Positions 14,138-23,033 of a stretch of 46,277 nucleotides of DNA are shown piece after piece (within the stretch, counting starts at the first letter, position 1; every line of letters starts with the position of its first letter). The translations under genes were made by a program, and so were the position numbers. This DNA is from Candidatus Woesearchaeota archaeon (GTDB taxonomy: Archaea > Nanobdellota > Nanobdellia > Woesearchaeales > GW2011-AR9): positions 1-46,277 of the forward strand of contig JABHWJ010000032.1 in NCBI GenBank assembly GCA_018657845.1, written 5' to 3'. Under the pieces are notes generated by a model. It was not told the DNA's origin. It searched no databases and saw nothing but the letters and a program-made list of their open reading frames with translations.

Positions 14138-15427
14138 ATGGCAAAAATTAGTCCCGTTGCGGCTAAATATATCGTTCACGCAAATATCTTAATTGAAGGT
14201 GTCGTTGACCGACCAGACGTTATTGGTGCAATCTTCGGACAAACCGAAGGTCTTTTAGGAAACGACCTTGAATTAAGAGAACTACAACGAAGTGGAAGAA
14301 TTGGTAGAATCGAAGTTAATGTTTCTACTAGTTCCGGAAAAACAAATGGAGAAATAATTATTCCTAGTTCTCTAGACAAAACCGAAACTGCAATTGTCGC
14401 TGCTGCTTTGGAAATTATCCAACGAATCGGCCCTTGTAATGCTAAAGTAGAAGTTAAAAGCATTGAAGATGTAAGAATCAGTAAAAGAAACTTTGTTATT
14501 GAAAGAGCTAAAGCCCTTCTTAAAGAACTTACTGGTAACACCTTACCCGATTCCCAGGAATTGGCCGAAGAAGTATCTAAATCTGTTCGTCAGATGGAGA
14601 TCCAAGAATATGGTAGAGAACGGTTAGCTGCAGGACCTAATATTGATGAAAATGATGAAATCATTGTTGTCGAAGGTAGAGCAGATGTCCTTACCCTTCT
14701 TAAACATGGAATTAAGAATGTTATTGCACTTAATGGAACCTCTGCACCTCAAACAATAAAAGAATTGAGTAAAAGAAAAGTTCTTACTTTGTTTGTTGAT
14801 GGTGACCGAGGAGGAGATCTTATTGCTAGAGCTCTTTTATCAGTAGCTGATGTAGATTTTGTTTGTAAGGCCCCTGATGGAAAAGAAGTAGAAGAACTAG
14901 CTAAAAAAGAAATCCATAAAGCATTGAGAGGTAAAATAACTGCCGAACAAGCTAAACTTGATCTCAACATTGATGACACTGGAAGTCTCAGAGAAGATAC
15001 AAATGGATCCAAACCTATTAGAAGAACTTTTGAAAGAAAGGCCCCAACTACACAATATAAAAAACCCGTACCTCGAGCACCTGCGCCAAGAACACCTGCG
15101 CCAAGAACACCCGCGCCAAGACCTAACAATGCATTAAATCCTGATGTGAAGAAGAAGTTAAAATCTACTCTTGAAGATCTTTTTGGTACCCGGGGAGCTT
15201 GTATCTTTGACAAAGACCTAAAAATACTGGGAAAAGTTCCTGTATCTGAACTTTTAACCACCATTAAAAGTGTAAGTAGCGGAATTTATGCAATTGTTCT
15301 TGATGGAGAAGTTAATCTGGACTTAACTAGAACTGCCGAACAACTCGGAATTAAAGTAATTGTTGGTTCTGACGTTAAAGCCAGGGGCAATAGTAACCTT
15401 TCAGTTTTGAGTAGCTCTCAATTATAA
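14138..15427 (+). CDS. dnaG: DnaG-type primase (archaeal)
   Basis: The 429-residue protein begins with the archaeal DnaG N-terminal domain (AAKYIVHANILIEGVVDRPD) and has a Toprim core at EIIVVEGRADVLTLL (Glu179) and LFVDGDRGGDL (Asp221, Asp223). Archaeal DnaG is associated with the RNA exosome as well as with primase activity. Start choice: GGAGG at 14125-14129 is 8 nt before the ATG at 14138; an in-frame TTG at 14123 overlaps that site and is rejected. Near residue 310-330 is a short tandem repeat of PAPRT encoded by 15-bp units (about 15076-15125), a flexible linker before the C-terminal domain. The last 6 bp overlap the convergent kinase gene. Confidence 0.95.
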   Translation: MAKISPVAAKYIVHANILIEGVVDRPDVIGAIFGQTEGLLGNDLELRELQRSGRIGRIEVNVSTSSGKTNGEIIIPSSLDKTETAIVAAALEIIQRIGPCNAKVEVKSIEDVRISKRNFVIERAKALLKELTGNTLPDSQELAEEVSKSVRQMEIQEYGRERLAAGPNIDENDEIIVVEGRADVLTLLKHGIKNVIALNGTSAPQTIKELSKRKVLTLFVDGDRGGDLIARALLSVADVDFVCKAPDGKEVEELAKKEIHKALRGKITAEQAKLDLNIDDTGSLREDTNGSKPIRRTFERKAPTTQYKKPVPRAPAPRTPAPRTPAPRPNNALNPDVKKKLKSTLEDLFGTRGACIFDKDLKILGKVPVSELLTTIKSVSSGIYAIVLDGEVNLDLTRTAEQLGIKVIVGSDVKARGNSNLSVLSSSQL

Positions 15428-15982
15428 ATTCTTTTTTTCTTTTATTTTTTTTAATACAAATTTTAAATCTTCTTCTTGTAAGAAGTCTAATTTTGACCTA
15501 TCAATAATTAAAAACGATTCTTTTTTGGCTAACTCAATGAACTGATCTTGAATTTTAAGTGACCTAATAATTGCTTTTTCACTTTTCTCACTATTGCGGT
15601 TTCTTAATTTAATTAGCTTTTGTAACTTTTCTTTGGACGCTATTAAAAGAACAAGTTGGTTTGATTTTGGTAAAGTAAAATTGATATCTGCATTTTCTGC
15701 AGCCAAGATTGCTCTTGCTGATAATTCTGAACAATCAGTATAACAATCCAACCCCAAATCAGAAACTTTCTTTGCATTACTTAATATTTTTTTATAATGG
15801 TTAATAAACCAATTGTAACGCTTAGAAGGATCAGCATTAGAAAAAACATTTTCCAAGATATTTTTAGGAATTGTTCCTTCTTCACCTTCGAAAAAAGCAG
15901 GTAAGCATTCAATTGCAGACAATTGTTTAATTAAGAAAGATTTTCCCACTCCAGATGTGCCAACAATAGATATTATTGCCAT
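15422..15982 (-). CDS. Deoxynucleoside-kinase-like P-loop protein
   Basis: The N-terminus is a clean P-loop, ISIVGTSGVGKSFLIK (residues 4-19), and the overall length of 186 residues fits the small nucleoside/nucleotide kinase group. Later CYTDCSELSARAILAAEN sits where deoxynucleoside kinases have the ERS/DR region, and KLIKLRNRNSEKS resembles a lid with arginines. The substrate is uncertain: deoxynucleoside, thymidylate or another small molecule. The gene converges on dnaG with a 6-bp overlap of the 3' ends, so antisense transcription across the junction is likely. Confidence 0.65.
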   Translation of the reverse strand: MAIISIVGTSGVGKSFLIKQLSAIECLPAFFEGEEGTIPKNILENVFSNADPSKRYNWFINHYKKILSNAKKVSDLGLDCYTDCSELSARAILAAENADINFTLPKSNQLVLLIASKEKLQKLIKLRNRNSEKSEKAIIRSLKIQDQFIELAKKESFLIIDRSKLDFLQEEDLKFVLKKIKEKKNL

Positions 15983-16069
15983 TTTTGTTTATTAACTCAA
16001 GATTTTTTTAAATCTTTTTATAATTAATTACCACAACCTTTTTATTCTCTCTTAAATTAATCAGGATTA

Positions 16070-17401
16070 ATGGCTTTTGATGTTATTATTGGTCGTAGTA
16101 AAAAAGATCTAGAAAAACACGAAAAAAGAGGTACAATCTTCCTGGGCAAACAATACGTCAAGATGGGAGCAGTCACTTCTCTTTCTAACCCCGTTTATTT
16201 AGATGTAGCTTCAAGCCATGTAGTCTTTGTTTGCGGCAAGCGTGGAGGTGGAAAATCTTACACTATGGGAGTTATTGCTGAAGGAATGGCTGAACTAGAA
16301 CCAGAGATACGACAAAATCTTTCCATCATTCTTCTTGATACTATGGGTGTATATTGGACCATGAAATATCCCAACATGCAAGACTCAGAACTATTAAAAC
16401 AATGGGATCTCGACGCCAAACCCCTGGATGTTAAAATCTACACCCCTACAAAATTCTATCAACAATACAAAGATGAAGGCATCCCTACTGATTTTCCTTT
16501 CTCTATACGTCCTATTGACGTTAACCCCACAGATTGGTGTCATTCTTTTGAAATCAACATTAACTCTCCGGAAGGAGTTCTTCTCAATAAAGCCATTCAA
16601 GATCTCATTAACAAAGAAATTAGTTTTGACCTTGATGAAATCATCGAAACGATAAAAGAAGACCAAGAAAGTGATTCTGTAACTAGAAACATTATCCTCA
16701 ACCAATTTGAAAAAGCTAAGGGGTGGGGAATTTTTGATAAACAAGGAACCCCACTTAAAGATCTTATTTATGGAGGCCAAGTAACCGTTCTTGATGTTTC
16801 TCCTTATGCCACAATTCCTTCAGGTTGGGCAATTAAAGCTTTAGTTGTTGGTCTTATTTCCAAAAAACTTTTTGATCAAAGAATGATTGCTAGAAAAACT
16901 GAAGAATTCTCAACGATTGATTCTTCTATGCATTATTTTTCTAGAAAAGAAGAAAAACTAGAAGAACCTCTCGTCTGGCTAGCTTTAGATGAAGCCCATG
17001 AACTTCTTCCTAAAGAAGGAAAGACTGCTGCTTCTGATGCCCTCATAACAATTCTTAGAGAAGGAAGACAACCAGGAATCTCGTTAATCCTTGCTTCTCA
17101 ACAACCAGGAAAAATTCACACCGATGTTATGACTCAATCTGATATTGTAATCTCTCATCGACTCACCGCAAAAATGGACGTAGAAGCATTAGGACAATTA
17201 ATGCAAAGTTACATGCGTAAAGGCCTTGATGAAGAACTTAATCTTCTCCCCCCATTAAAAGGATCAGCAATTGTTTTTGACGATCTTAACGAAAGAATCT
17301 TCCCGATCCAAGTCCGTCCACGATCTACTTGGCATGGTGGTGGAGCCCCAATAGCCATCAAAGAAAAAAAAGAATATTTCAAAAAAATAAAAGAATTATA
17401 A
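16070..17401 (+). CDS. HerA-like hexameric ATPase/helicase
   Basis: A FtsK/HerA-type ATPase of 443 residues. Walker A is VCGKRGGGKSYTMG (residues 55-67), Walker B is WLALDEAHELLP (about 304), a sensor-like Gln-rich stretch is ILASQQPGKIH, and an arginine finger candidate is in RQPGISL. HerA usually works with the NurA nuclease in DNA end resection, but no nurA is next to it here and the N-terminal HAS barrel typical of canonical HerA seems very short. It may belong to the broader DUF87 group of HerA-like ATPases. It is flanked by a divergent kinase gene and a convergent htpX. Confidence 0.85.
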   Translation: MAFDVIIGRSKKDLEKHEKRGTIFLGKQYVKMGAVTSLSNPVYLDVASSHVVFVCGKRGGGKSYTMGVIAEGMAELEPEIRQNLSIILLDTMGVYWTMKYPNMQDSELLKQWDLDAKPLDVKIYTPTKFYQQYKDEGIPTDFPFSIRPIDVNPTDWCHSFEININSPEGVLLNKAIQDLINKEISFDLDEIIETIKEDQESDSVTRNIILNQFEKAKGWGIFDKQGTPLKDLIYGGQVTVLDVSPYATIPSGWAIKALVVGLISKKLFDQRMIARKTEEFSTIDSSMHYFSRKEEKLEEPLVWLALDEAHELLPKEGKTAASDALITILREGRQPGISLILASQQPGKIHTDVMTQSDIVISHRLTAKMDVEALGQLMQSYMRKGLDEELNLLPPLKGSAIVFDDLNERIFPIQVRPRSTWHGGGAPIAIKEKKEYFKKIKEL

Positions 17402-17413
17402 GCTCCTAAGTTT

Positions 17414-18310
17414 CTACATCTTATCTAATCTTCCAATTCGATCATCAATTGGTGGATGTGTACTAAATATTTTCTTCATAAAAGATCTTTTTGATTTACG
17501 AAACGGAGTAGAAATAAATAAATGTGCAGTGGCTCGATTAGCATGATCAACTAACGGATCTGGGTCTTCCTTAATCTTACGTAAAGCATCAGCCAATCCC
17601 TTAGGATATCTGGTCAACAACGCCCCCGATGCATCAGCTAGATACTCACGCTTACGAGATATTGCTAACCTCATTGCCTCCCCAATAAATGGAGAAAGAA
17701 TCGCCAATACCAAACCTGCCACAATCAACACCCCAGTCAATTGATTATGTTCTCTTCTCCCCCCTCTTCCCCATAAAAAACTCCTTAACAAAAAATCAGA
17801 CAACAATACGGTTAACCCCACCATTACTGCTGCTAACATCATCACCCTGATATCATAATTTTTAATATGGGATAATTCATGAGCTAAAACTCCCTCTAAT
17901 TCCAACCTATTCAGTTTTGCCATCAAACCAGTTGTAACACAAACAACTGAATGTTCTGGATCTCTTCCAGTAGCAAAGGCATTCAAGGCAGAATCTTCAA
18001 TCACATAAACTTTTGGTGGCTTAGCTAGTCCTGCAGCAATTGCTAATCCTTCTACAGTATTAATTAAATATGCATGCTCTGGTTTCTTCGCCTCTTTGGC
18101 CTTAGACATTGTCAAAATAGCTCCAGCCCCTTTGTAATAAGTGATCAAGAAATACACTCCCCCAATTACAAATGCCAATCCCAAACCAAAATAAGGACTT
18201 CCATAAAAGAATCCAATCACTAATCCGATTAGAGTTATAAATATCAAAAACAAGAAAATCAACAAATATGATCTTCTTTTATTAGCTGCAATCTCTTCGT
18301 ACATTCCCAT
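17414..18310 (-). CDS. htpX: HtpX-type membrane zinc metalloprotease (M48)
   Basis: Two N-terminal membrane spans are followed by the cytosolic-facing protease domain with zinc motif EGVLAHELSHIKNYD (HELSH at 144-148) and the third ligand in KREYLADASGA. Two further hydrophobic segments lie between them (about 150-210). The C-terminal THPPIDDRIGRL is characteristic of HtpX. The enzyme degrades damaged membrane proteins. It follows lemA by 31 nt on the same strand, a frequent pair in bacteria and archaea, and both are likely in one transcript. Confidence 0.95.
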   Translation of the reverse strand: MGMYEEIAANKRRSYLLIFLFLIFITLIGLVIGFFYGSPYFGLGLAFVIGGVYFLITYYKGAGAILTMSKAKEAKKPEHAYLINTVEGLAIAAGLAKPPKVYVIEDSALNAFATGRDPEHSVVCVTTGLMAKLNRLELEGVLAHELSHIKNYDIRVMMLAAVMVGLTVLLSDFLLRSFLWGRGGRREHNQLTGVLIVAGLVLAILSPFIGEAMRLAISRKREYLADASGALLTRYPKGLADALRKIKEDPDPLVDHANRATAHLFISTPFRKSKRSFMKKIFSTHPPIDDRIGRLDKM

Positions 18311-18341
18311 TTTAAAAAAATAATAAAAAAATAAAAGCTAA

Positions 18342-18890
18342 CTAAAAGCTAACTTTGACATTTTCTTTTTCCTTTGCTTCTGCCCCAAAGAATTCTTCAA
18401 TCTTAAATGCGAATAACTTTGCGAACAGGTTCTTAGGAAATACTTGAATCGCTTCATTGTATGCCATTACTGAATCATTATAGAACTGACGAGCATAAGC
18501 AATTTTAGATTCTGTTCCAGATAACTCTTCTTGCAACATCTTAAAATTTTCACTCGCTTTAAGATCAGGATAACTTTCAGCAACCGCAAATATTGACTTC
18601 AATGCTTCTGTGATTTGATTAGATGCCTTAGCCTTCTCTTCTTTAGTCCCAGACATCAAAGATGTTCTTGCTTTAGTCACTTCTTCTAAAACGCCTTTCT
18701 CGTGTGCCATATATCCTTTGACAGTATCTACCAGATTAGGAATTAAATCATATCTTCTCTTCAATTGCACATCAATCTGTGCCCAAGCATTTCTAATCCT
18801 AACTTTTAATTTAATTAAGCTATTGTAGATGTACACAATAAACAACACAACCACAACCGCAATAACAACAAGTATCCATGTAGCAACCAT
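18342..18890 (-). CDS. lemA: LemA family protein
   Basis: A 182-residue protein with one N-terminal membrane anchor (residues 4-22) and a helical bundle with the family signatures [29 protein letters not shown] and [19 protein letters not shown] (each shown in part). LemA proteins are single-span helical proteins of unclear molecular function, often beside htpX. It is the first gene of the lemA-htpX pair; the AT-rich 129-bp gap to the divergent plus-strand gene at 19020 would hold both promoters. Confidence 0.95.
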   Translation of the reverse strand: MVATWILVVIAVVVVLFIVYIYNSLIKLKVRIRNAWAQIDVQLKRRYDLIPNLVDTVKGYMAHEKGVLEEVTKARTSLMSGTKEEKAKASNQITEALKSIFAVAESYPDLKASENFKMLQEELSGTESKIAYARQFYNDSVMAYNEAIQVFPKNLFAKLFAFKIEEFFGAEAKEKENVKVSF

Positions 18891-19019
18891 TTTCCAACCT
18901 CATTATAGTTTATTAAATTAATTAAACGCCTTTATTTTAAATACTTTATGCTAACTATCTCCAAATAACCCCCACATATAACAAAAACTATATAAACCAA
19001 AAACCTCTTTCTAGAATAT

Positions 19020-19916
19020 ATGGTTTTAGAACATATCTTTCCAGAAAATTGGCTAGAACGAAAAGGAAGATATGCTTTCATCTTAGGAATTATTTATTCT
19101 ATTGTTGGAGTTCTTCTTGCATCTATCATCTTTAGAACTGATCCGGCGTTACCTGCAGTTGCCTTTACTTCTCTTTTACTGTTACCAGAACTTTACAAAA
19201 TCTTTTCTATCGAAGAAAGAAAAGAAAGTATGGAAAAAAGAATTAGTTGGCGAGCCCTTTGGAATGATGATATTGAATTAATAAGAATCTATGTCTTCCT
19301 ATTTCTAGGAATCCTTCTCGTTTATTCTGTTGGATCCATGATCCTTCCAACCTTTCAAACCAACGAACTCTTCCACCAACAAATGGACGTTCGTTTTAAC
19401 GAGGCTGAACTACAATCACTCTCTGGACAAGCCACTTCTTCAAGTGTATTTAGTGGAAATCTTTTCTGGAGCCTCCTTAGCAATAATTTCTTTGTTCTTC
19501 TTGCCTGCTTCATCATGGCTCTCCTCACCGGAGACGGAGCCATATTCTTTATTACTTGGAATGCCTCGGTTTGGGGCACAGTTTTTGGTATAACTGCTAA
19601 AGGCGCAAGTATCTTTGCTGGAAAACATCCTTTCTATTTTTTCGGATTAGTTATGTTAATCGTCTTCCCTCACATGATGATTGAAGCAATCTCTTACTTC
19701 CTTGCCGCAATCTCGGGGTCTATGATTTCTAAAGATGTCATTTTAGAAAAATTTGCTTCAGACCGCTTCTGGGAAGTTTTTGCCTTTAACATCTATTTAT
19801 TATTATTCGCCTTAGGATTTCTTCTTGTGGGAGCAATAGTAGAAACATTTGTTCTTAAGAATGTAGGGCTCTATCAAGAAATTATTAGAATGATGATGTT
19901 AGGGTTAGGGCTATAA
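19020..19916 (+). CDS. SpoIIM-like integral membrane protein
   Basis: A 298-residue protein with about six or seven hydrophobic spans. The stretch NLFWSLLSNNFFVLLACFI followed by TWNASVWGTVFG and FPHMMIEAISYFLAAISG is the stage II sporulation protein M (DUF95) pattern, widespread in archaea that do not sporulate. Its function there is unknown. A TATA-like stretch (ctatataaa) lies about 30 bp upstream, consistent with a leaderless start. It converges with the Fe-S nuclease gene. Confidence 0.8.
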   Translation: MVLEHIFPENWLERKGRYAFILGIIYSIVGVLLASIIFRTDPALPAVAFTSLLLLPELYKIFSIEERKESMEKRISWRALWNDDIELIRIYVFLFLGILLVYSVGSMILPTFQTNELFHQQMDVRFNEAELQSLSGQATSSSVFSGNLFWSLLSNNFFVLLACFIMALLTGDGAIFFITWNASVWGTVFGITAKGASIFAGKHPFYFFGLVMLIVFPHMMIEAISYFLAAISGSMISKDVILEKFASDRFWEVFAFNIYLLLFALGFLLVGAIVETFVLKNVGLYQEIIRMMMLGLGL

Positions 19917-19929
19917 TTAAAACAATTAA

Positions 19930-20745
19930 TTAATTCTCATGAGGTTTACAGGCCTCATAAAAATCGCATTGCCCGGTACGCCATTTACACAAAGGAGTTA
20001 TGGTTTTAGGATAATCTCCTTTAGCTTCAGTTAAAGAAGTATGGCCATGAATCAATTCAATCTCTCGCTTAGCTAACTCCACTAACTCTTCATCCACATC
20101 CATCATTTTCAATTTGTGCCGTAAAAAGAAAATCCCCACCTTGGAAGGCAACTTCCCATGTTTCTCAAAATAAAGCAAAGAATAAATTCCTAATTGTAAT
20201 TTGATACTAGCTTTCATACTAAAACTAGCATTTGTTTTATAATCAATTATTTGAACCTCTTCCTCTAAATGTTGAATTGCATCAATAAATCCTCTTACTG
20301 AATAATTATCTGATCTATATTCTTGCTCTCTTACTGGAGTCAATTTTTGGAATGCTTCTACTAAAGAAATTTTATCATCATCCATTTTCTCTTTAATATC
20401 TGTTAAGAAATGATTAACCCAATTCATCACCATCAACAATGTCTCTTCAAAATAAAACATTTCTTGATCTTTATTCAAACCCAACCCTTCTAATTTAGGA
20501 CCATACTTCTTCCAATTAAACACCAATAATCTCTGAATCGCTTCTTTAAACTTAAGTTCATATTCTTCCCCAAAACTAGCAACCTCAATATCATAAAAAT
20601 CTTCTAATACTGAGTGGGCAATATTTCCTCTCACTTGGTGAATGTTGGATACAGAAGGTAACTTTTCAATATAATTATAATAATATTTTCTTTTACATTG
20701 CTTAAATGTATTAATTGATGAAGGAGATTCCACCCGTTTTGCCAT
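19930..20745 (-). CDS. RecB/Cas4-like PD-(D/E)XK nuclease with Fe-S cysteines
   Basis: The nuclease core is recognisable: RGNIAHSVLEDFY (His motif), VRGFIDAIQHL (Asp), VQIIDYKTNASF (Asp-x-Lys) and KLQLGIYSLLYFEK (QxxxY). Four cysteines, one in the N-terminal QCKRKYYYNY and three in LCKWRTGQCDFYEAC, are placed to hold a 4Fe-4S cluster as in Cas4/AddB-type nucleases. The 271-residue product is predicted to cut or trim DNA ends. No CRISPR array or cas genes are nearby, so a housekeeping repair role is more likely than adaptation. The ATG lies about 26 nt from a TATA box, so the transcript is probably leaderless, and an unusual 19-bp element precedes that TATA box. Confidence 0.87.
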   Translation of the reverse strand: MAKRVESPSSINTFKQCKRKYYYNYIEKLPSVSNIHQVRGNIAHSVLEDFYDIEVASFGEEYELKFKEAIQRLLVFNWKKYGPKLEGLGLNKDQEMFYFEETLLMVMNWVNHFLTDIKEKMDDDKISLVEAFQKLTPVREQEYRSDNYSVRGFIDAIQHLEEEVQIIDYKTNASFSMKASIKLQLGIYSLLYFEKHGKLPSKVGIFFLRHKLKMMDVDEELVELAKREIELIHGHTSLTEAKGDYPKTITPLCKWRTGQCDFYEACKPHEN

Positions 20746-20767
20746 GCAATTATTTCTAAACTCCTTC

Positions 20768-20805
20768 TTTATATGTCTTTCCCATGGTTGTCTAGTTGTC
20801 TAGTT
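20768..20805 (-). promoter_or_regulatory. TATA box plus upstream 19-bp element (copy 2)
   Basis: On the minus strand, AACTAGACAACTAGACAAC (20805-20787) precedes ATATAAA (20774-20768) by 12 nt, and the nuclease ATG is at 20745. The 19-bp string and its distance of 19 bases to the plus-strand 'ttta' edge of the TATA box are the same as at 3825-3862. It lies in the 66-bp gap after the membrane-protein gene, giving the nuclease its own promoter. Confidence 0.65.
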
Positions 20806-20811
20806 GATTAT

Positions 20812-21162
20812 TTACCGAATAAAACCTTGTCCATCAAAAGGAACCAGAATCTTCTTCGTGTGTAAATAATGAGAAACTCCAAACGCTATTGCAAAGAATA
20901 TTACCACAACCCATCTACTCACCCAGAATCCGCCCAACAAATAACCAAACAGAAAACCCAAGATCATCAAAAAGAATGGAAAGATCGGCTCTTTAAACCT
21001 TTTCAAGTAAAATATCCTTCCAGACAATAACCCAGCTAAAATCACAGTTAGATAACTCAATGTAGCACTAAACAAAAGTATTGACAACAGAAATCCAACT
21101 AATAATAAAACAACTGTTGAAGTTTCCGCCCAAGTTTCATTAAATCTTTTTGCTAGGTTCAT
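20812..21162 (-). CDS. Small integral membrane protein, 116 aa
   Basis: No family recognised. The product has about four hydrophobic segments (residues ~17-32, 33-47, 57-75, 79-98) separated by short charged loops, and an N-terminal amphipathic MNLAKRFNETWAET. It follows the next upstream gene by 8 nt on the same strand, so the two membrane proteins are probably co-expressed and might interact. The stop lies 7 nt from the repeated 19-bp element. Confidence 0.7.
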   Translation of the reverse strand: MNLAKRFNETWAETSTVVLLLVGFLLSILLFSATLSYLTVILAGLLSGRIFYLKRFKEPIFPFFLMILGFLFGYLLGGFWVSRWVVVIFFAIAFGVSHYLHTKKILVPFDGQGFIR

Positions 21163-21170
21163 TTTAATCC

Positions 21171-21908
21171 TTATTTGTTTGAAGTTATTAAATATATCAC
21201 TAAAGATATTATTATTGTCAAGATAATTGCCATAATCAACCCAATCTTACCAAACACCATTAACAATAAGATTACTAACAATACTAACAATGCCACACCT
21301 ACATATTGTCCCTTCATCCCATAAAACAAGTAAATCCCGTCCAATTGCGGAAGAGGAATTAAAGAACAAACTGCAAACACTAAACACATTACTAAACCTT
21401 TTTCGAAAAACACTGAAGCCGGAAAAATATAATTCCCTAATCTAAACAAAATTGCTGCAATCAGATTTCCTAATATTCCCCACAAGGCCGCCAATCCCAT
21501 ATCTCCATAATTAAACCCATATCTAAATTCTCCCAATCTTTGCCTTACCATAAAAGAAGCCCAAATTCCTCCGGGAATGATTATAGTTAACCATCCTTTT
21601 GTTAAGAAGGCCAATACTAAAGCAATTGCTATTCCCAGCCACCAGGTTCTGAATTCAATTTTATATCCTTGTGTCAAAGCAAACCACTTTTGAGGTAAGA
21701 TATGAGCAAAAAATACAACTACGGCTGCCAAAATAATTAGAATTAAATTCTTCAAACCTATCGCCAAATTAAAAGAATCTCCCCCCCATGACCTAAAAGA
21801 AAATATAAAACCAGTTACAAGTATCGCCACAACTAAACCAGACATCTCTTGTTTAGTTAAAGGCAAATGTTCCTTCAATCTTGCCTTAGTTTCCTTCCAT
21901 TCTACCAT
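21171..21908 (-). CDS. Site-2-protease-like (M50) membrane protein, probably lacking the HExxH site
   Basis: A 245-residue protein with about seven spans. The C-terminal half has SLIPLPQLDGIYLFYG, which resembles the (N)PxxDG motif of M50 site-2 proteases. The place expected for HExxH reads FFAHILPQKWFALTQGYKIEF: His-Ile instead of His-Glu and no second His at the right spacing, although GY-x-IEF resembles the segment after the zinc helix. It is therefore likely a non-catalytic M50 relative that retains the fold. Other explanations, such as an unrelated membrane family, cannot be excluded. It is in a minus-strand run after the THUMP protein gene. Confidence 0.6.
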   Translation of the reverse strand: MVEWKETKARLKEHLPLTKQEMSGLVVAILVTGFIFSFRSWGGDSFNLAIGLKNLILIILAAVVVFFAHILPQKWFALTQGYKIEFRTWWLGIAIALVLAFLTKGWLTIIIPGGIWASFMVRQRLGEFRYGFNYGDMGLAALWGILGNLIAAILFRLGNYIFPASVFFEKGLVMCLVFAVCSLIPLPQLDGIYLFYGMKGQYVGVALLVLLVILLLMVFGKIGLIMAIILTIIISLVIYLITSNK

Positions 21909-21959
21909 TAACTCTAAGAAAATTTTTACCTATTTAAAATATTCTATTAAAAACAACTC

Positions 21960-23033
21960 TCACTTCCTCTCCAATAACCAAAATTTGAGCTCTCCTCCGC
22001 CCCGAACTATCTCTTGTTCTTTGATCAACTTAAATTTAGAAGAAATCGTAACCTCCCAACCCTTACGACCAATTAACATTAACGTCCCTTTTTTCTTTAA
22101 CACATAACCAGTTTGATAATAAATCTCATTTAATTTTTCTTCATCTTTCTTGGTTATCTGAAGAATAACTCGATCAAAAAAGTCTTCTTTAAATTTAACA
22201 TCTGATTCATCTAAACTCATTTTACTTAATTCTAGCACATCTCCTACTTTTGCAATTTGAGAATTTTTCTTAGCAGCTTGCCAATTCATTCTACTCTCCT
22301 CAAATCCATATATCTTCCCCCCTTCTTCGCCCTTTTTTCCCAAGTCTTTCTTAGAAAAATCTAACTTTTTAAATAAAGGAATCTTTCCCATAGCTTTAGT
22401 TTCATTAACCTTTCTTCCTGAAATAAACAATGCCGCTTCAATAGCCAAAGTCCCATCTTTAAGAAATCCGGCCAACAAGTTCTCACCAGAAACAAAACCA
22501 CTTTCTCTTAAAAAATAATAAGCCAAATCTCCCTTCATTGACGCTGAATTAGTAAAAACCCGATAATCGCGAGAACTTAAATCTCTTCCACAAACATCTA
22601 TTCCCAAAAAATATTCCTCTCCATTAAAAAATACAACTAAAAGAAAATCTGGTTTCTTTAAATCAATTCCCAGCTCTAATTTTTCTTCAACAGAAGAAAA
22701 AACTTTCCCCGCCACTGATTTAGCTATATTCAAACGTTCATCATTTCCTTTAACCCCTTCCACTTCTACCTTAATCTTCGCTTTTGGAAAAAAATAATCA
22801 TCCCAATTAATCTCAGAAAAATCTAAATCTTCTAAATCTTTAACCTTATCTAATCCAATTAACAACCTTCTAAAAGATTGTCCATGTAAAACTAATTCTA
22901 AAATTTTCTCTTTCTCTTTAATTTCAACTTCAATCACAGAATCAAATTTCTTAACTTTCTTACCAACTATTTCCTTAACTTCTTCTTGACAAACTTTTTC
23001 TCTTCCTTTCTCTATTAGAACTAAACAGTTCAT
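21960..23033 (-). CDS. THUMP-domain protein related to RNA methyltransferases, degenerate SAM site
   Basis: The N-terminal ~150 residues look like a ferredoxin-like plus THUMP RNA-binding module ([20 protein letters not shown] with [15 protein letters not shown] after it, each typical). [21 protein letters not shown] matches the linker before the Rossmann-fold methyltransferase of the Trm14/RlmL/Trm11 group. At the SAM-binding position, where DPFCGSGTxxIEAA is normal, it reads [18 protein letters not shown], and the catalytic NPPY segment is replaced by [13 protein letters not shown]. It is thus probably not an active methyltransferase, though it may still bind RNA. The start overlaps the gyrA stop by 4 nt (ATGA), so it is translationally coupled to gyrA. 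Confidence 0.7.
   Translation of the reverse strand: MNCLVLIEKGREKVCQEEVKEIVGKKVKKFDSVIEVEIKEKEKILELVLHGQSFRRLLIGLDKVKDLEDLDFSEINWDDYFFPKAKIKVEVEGVKGNDERLNIAKSVAGKVFSSVEEKLELGIDLKKPDFLLVVFFNGEEYFLGIDVCGRDLSSRDYRVFTNSASMKGDLAYYFLRESGFVSGENLLAGFLKDGTLAIEAALFISGRKVNETKAMGKIPLFKKLDFSKKDLGKKGEEGGKIYGFEESRMNWQAAKKNSQIAKVGDVLELSKMSLDESDVKFKEDFFDRVILQITKKDEEKLNEIYYQTGYVLKKKGTLMLIGRKGWEVTISSKFKLIKEQEIVRGGGELKFWLLERK

Noticed and set aside
14176-14541. Long minus-strand frames antisense to dnaG and PCNA
   Set aside because: They arise from codon usage of the real genes on the other strand and have no recognisable domains or promoters.
16394-16780. 128-codon minus-strand frame inside the HerA-like gene
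   Set aside because: Fully antisense to a gene with clear Walker motifs; no start context or domain.
19930-20745. RecB/Cas4-like gene as part of a CRISPR-Cas system
   Set aside because: No cas1, cas2 or repeat array occurs in the window; Fe-S nucleases of this type also act outside CRISPR.
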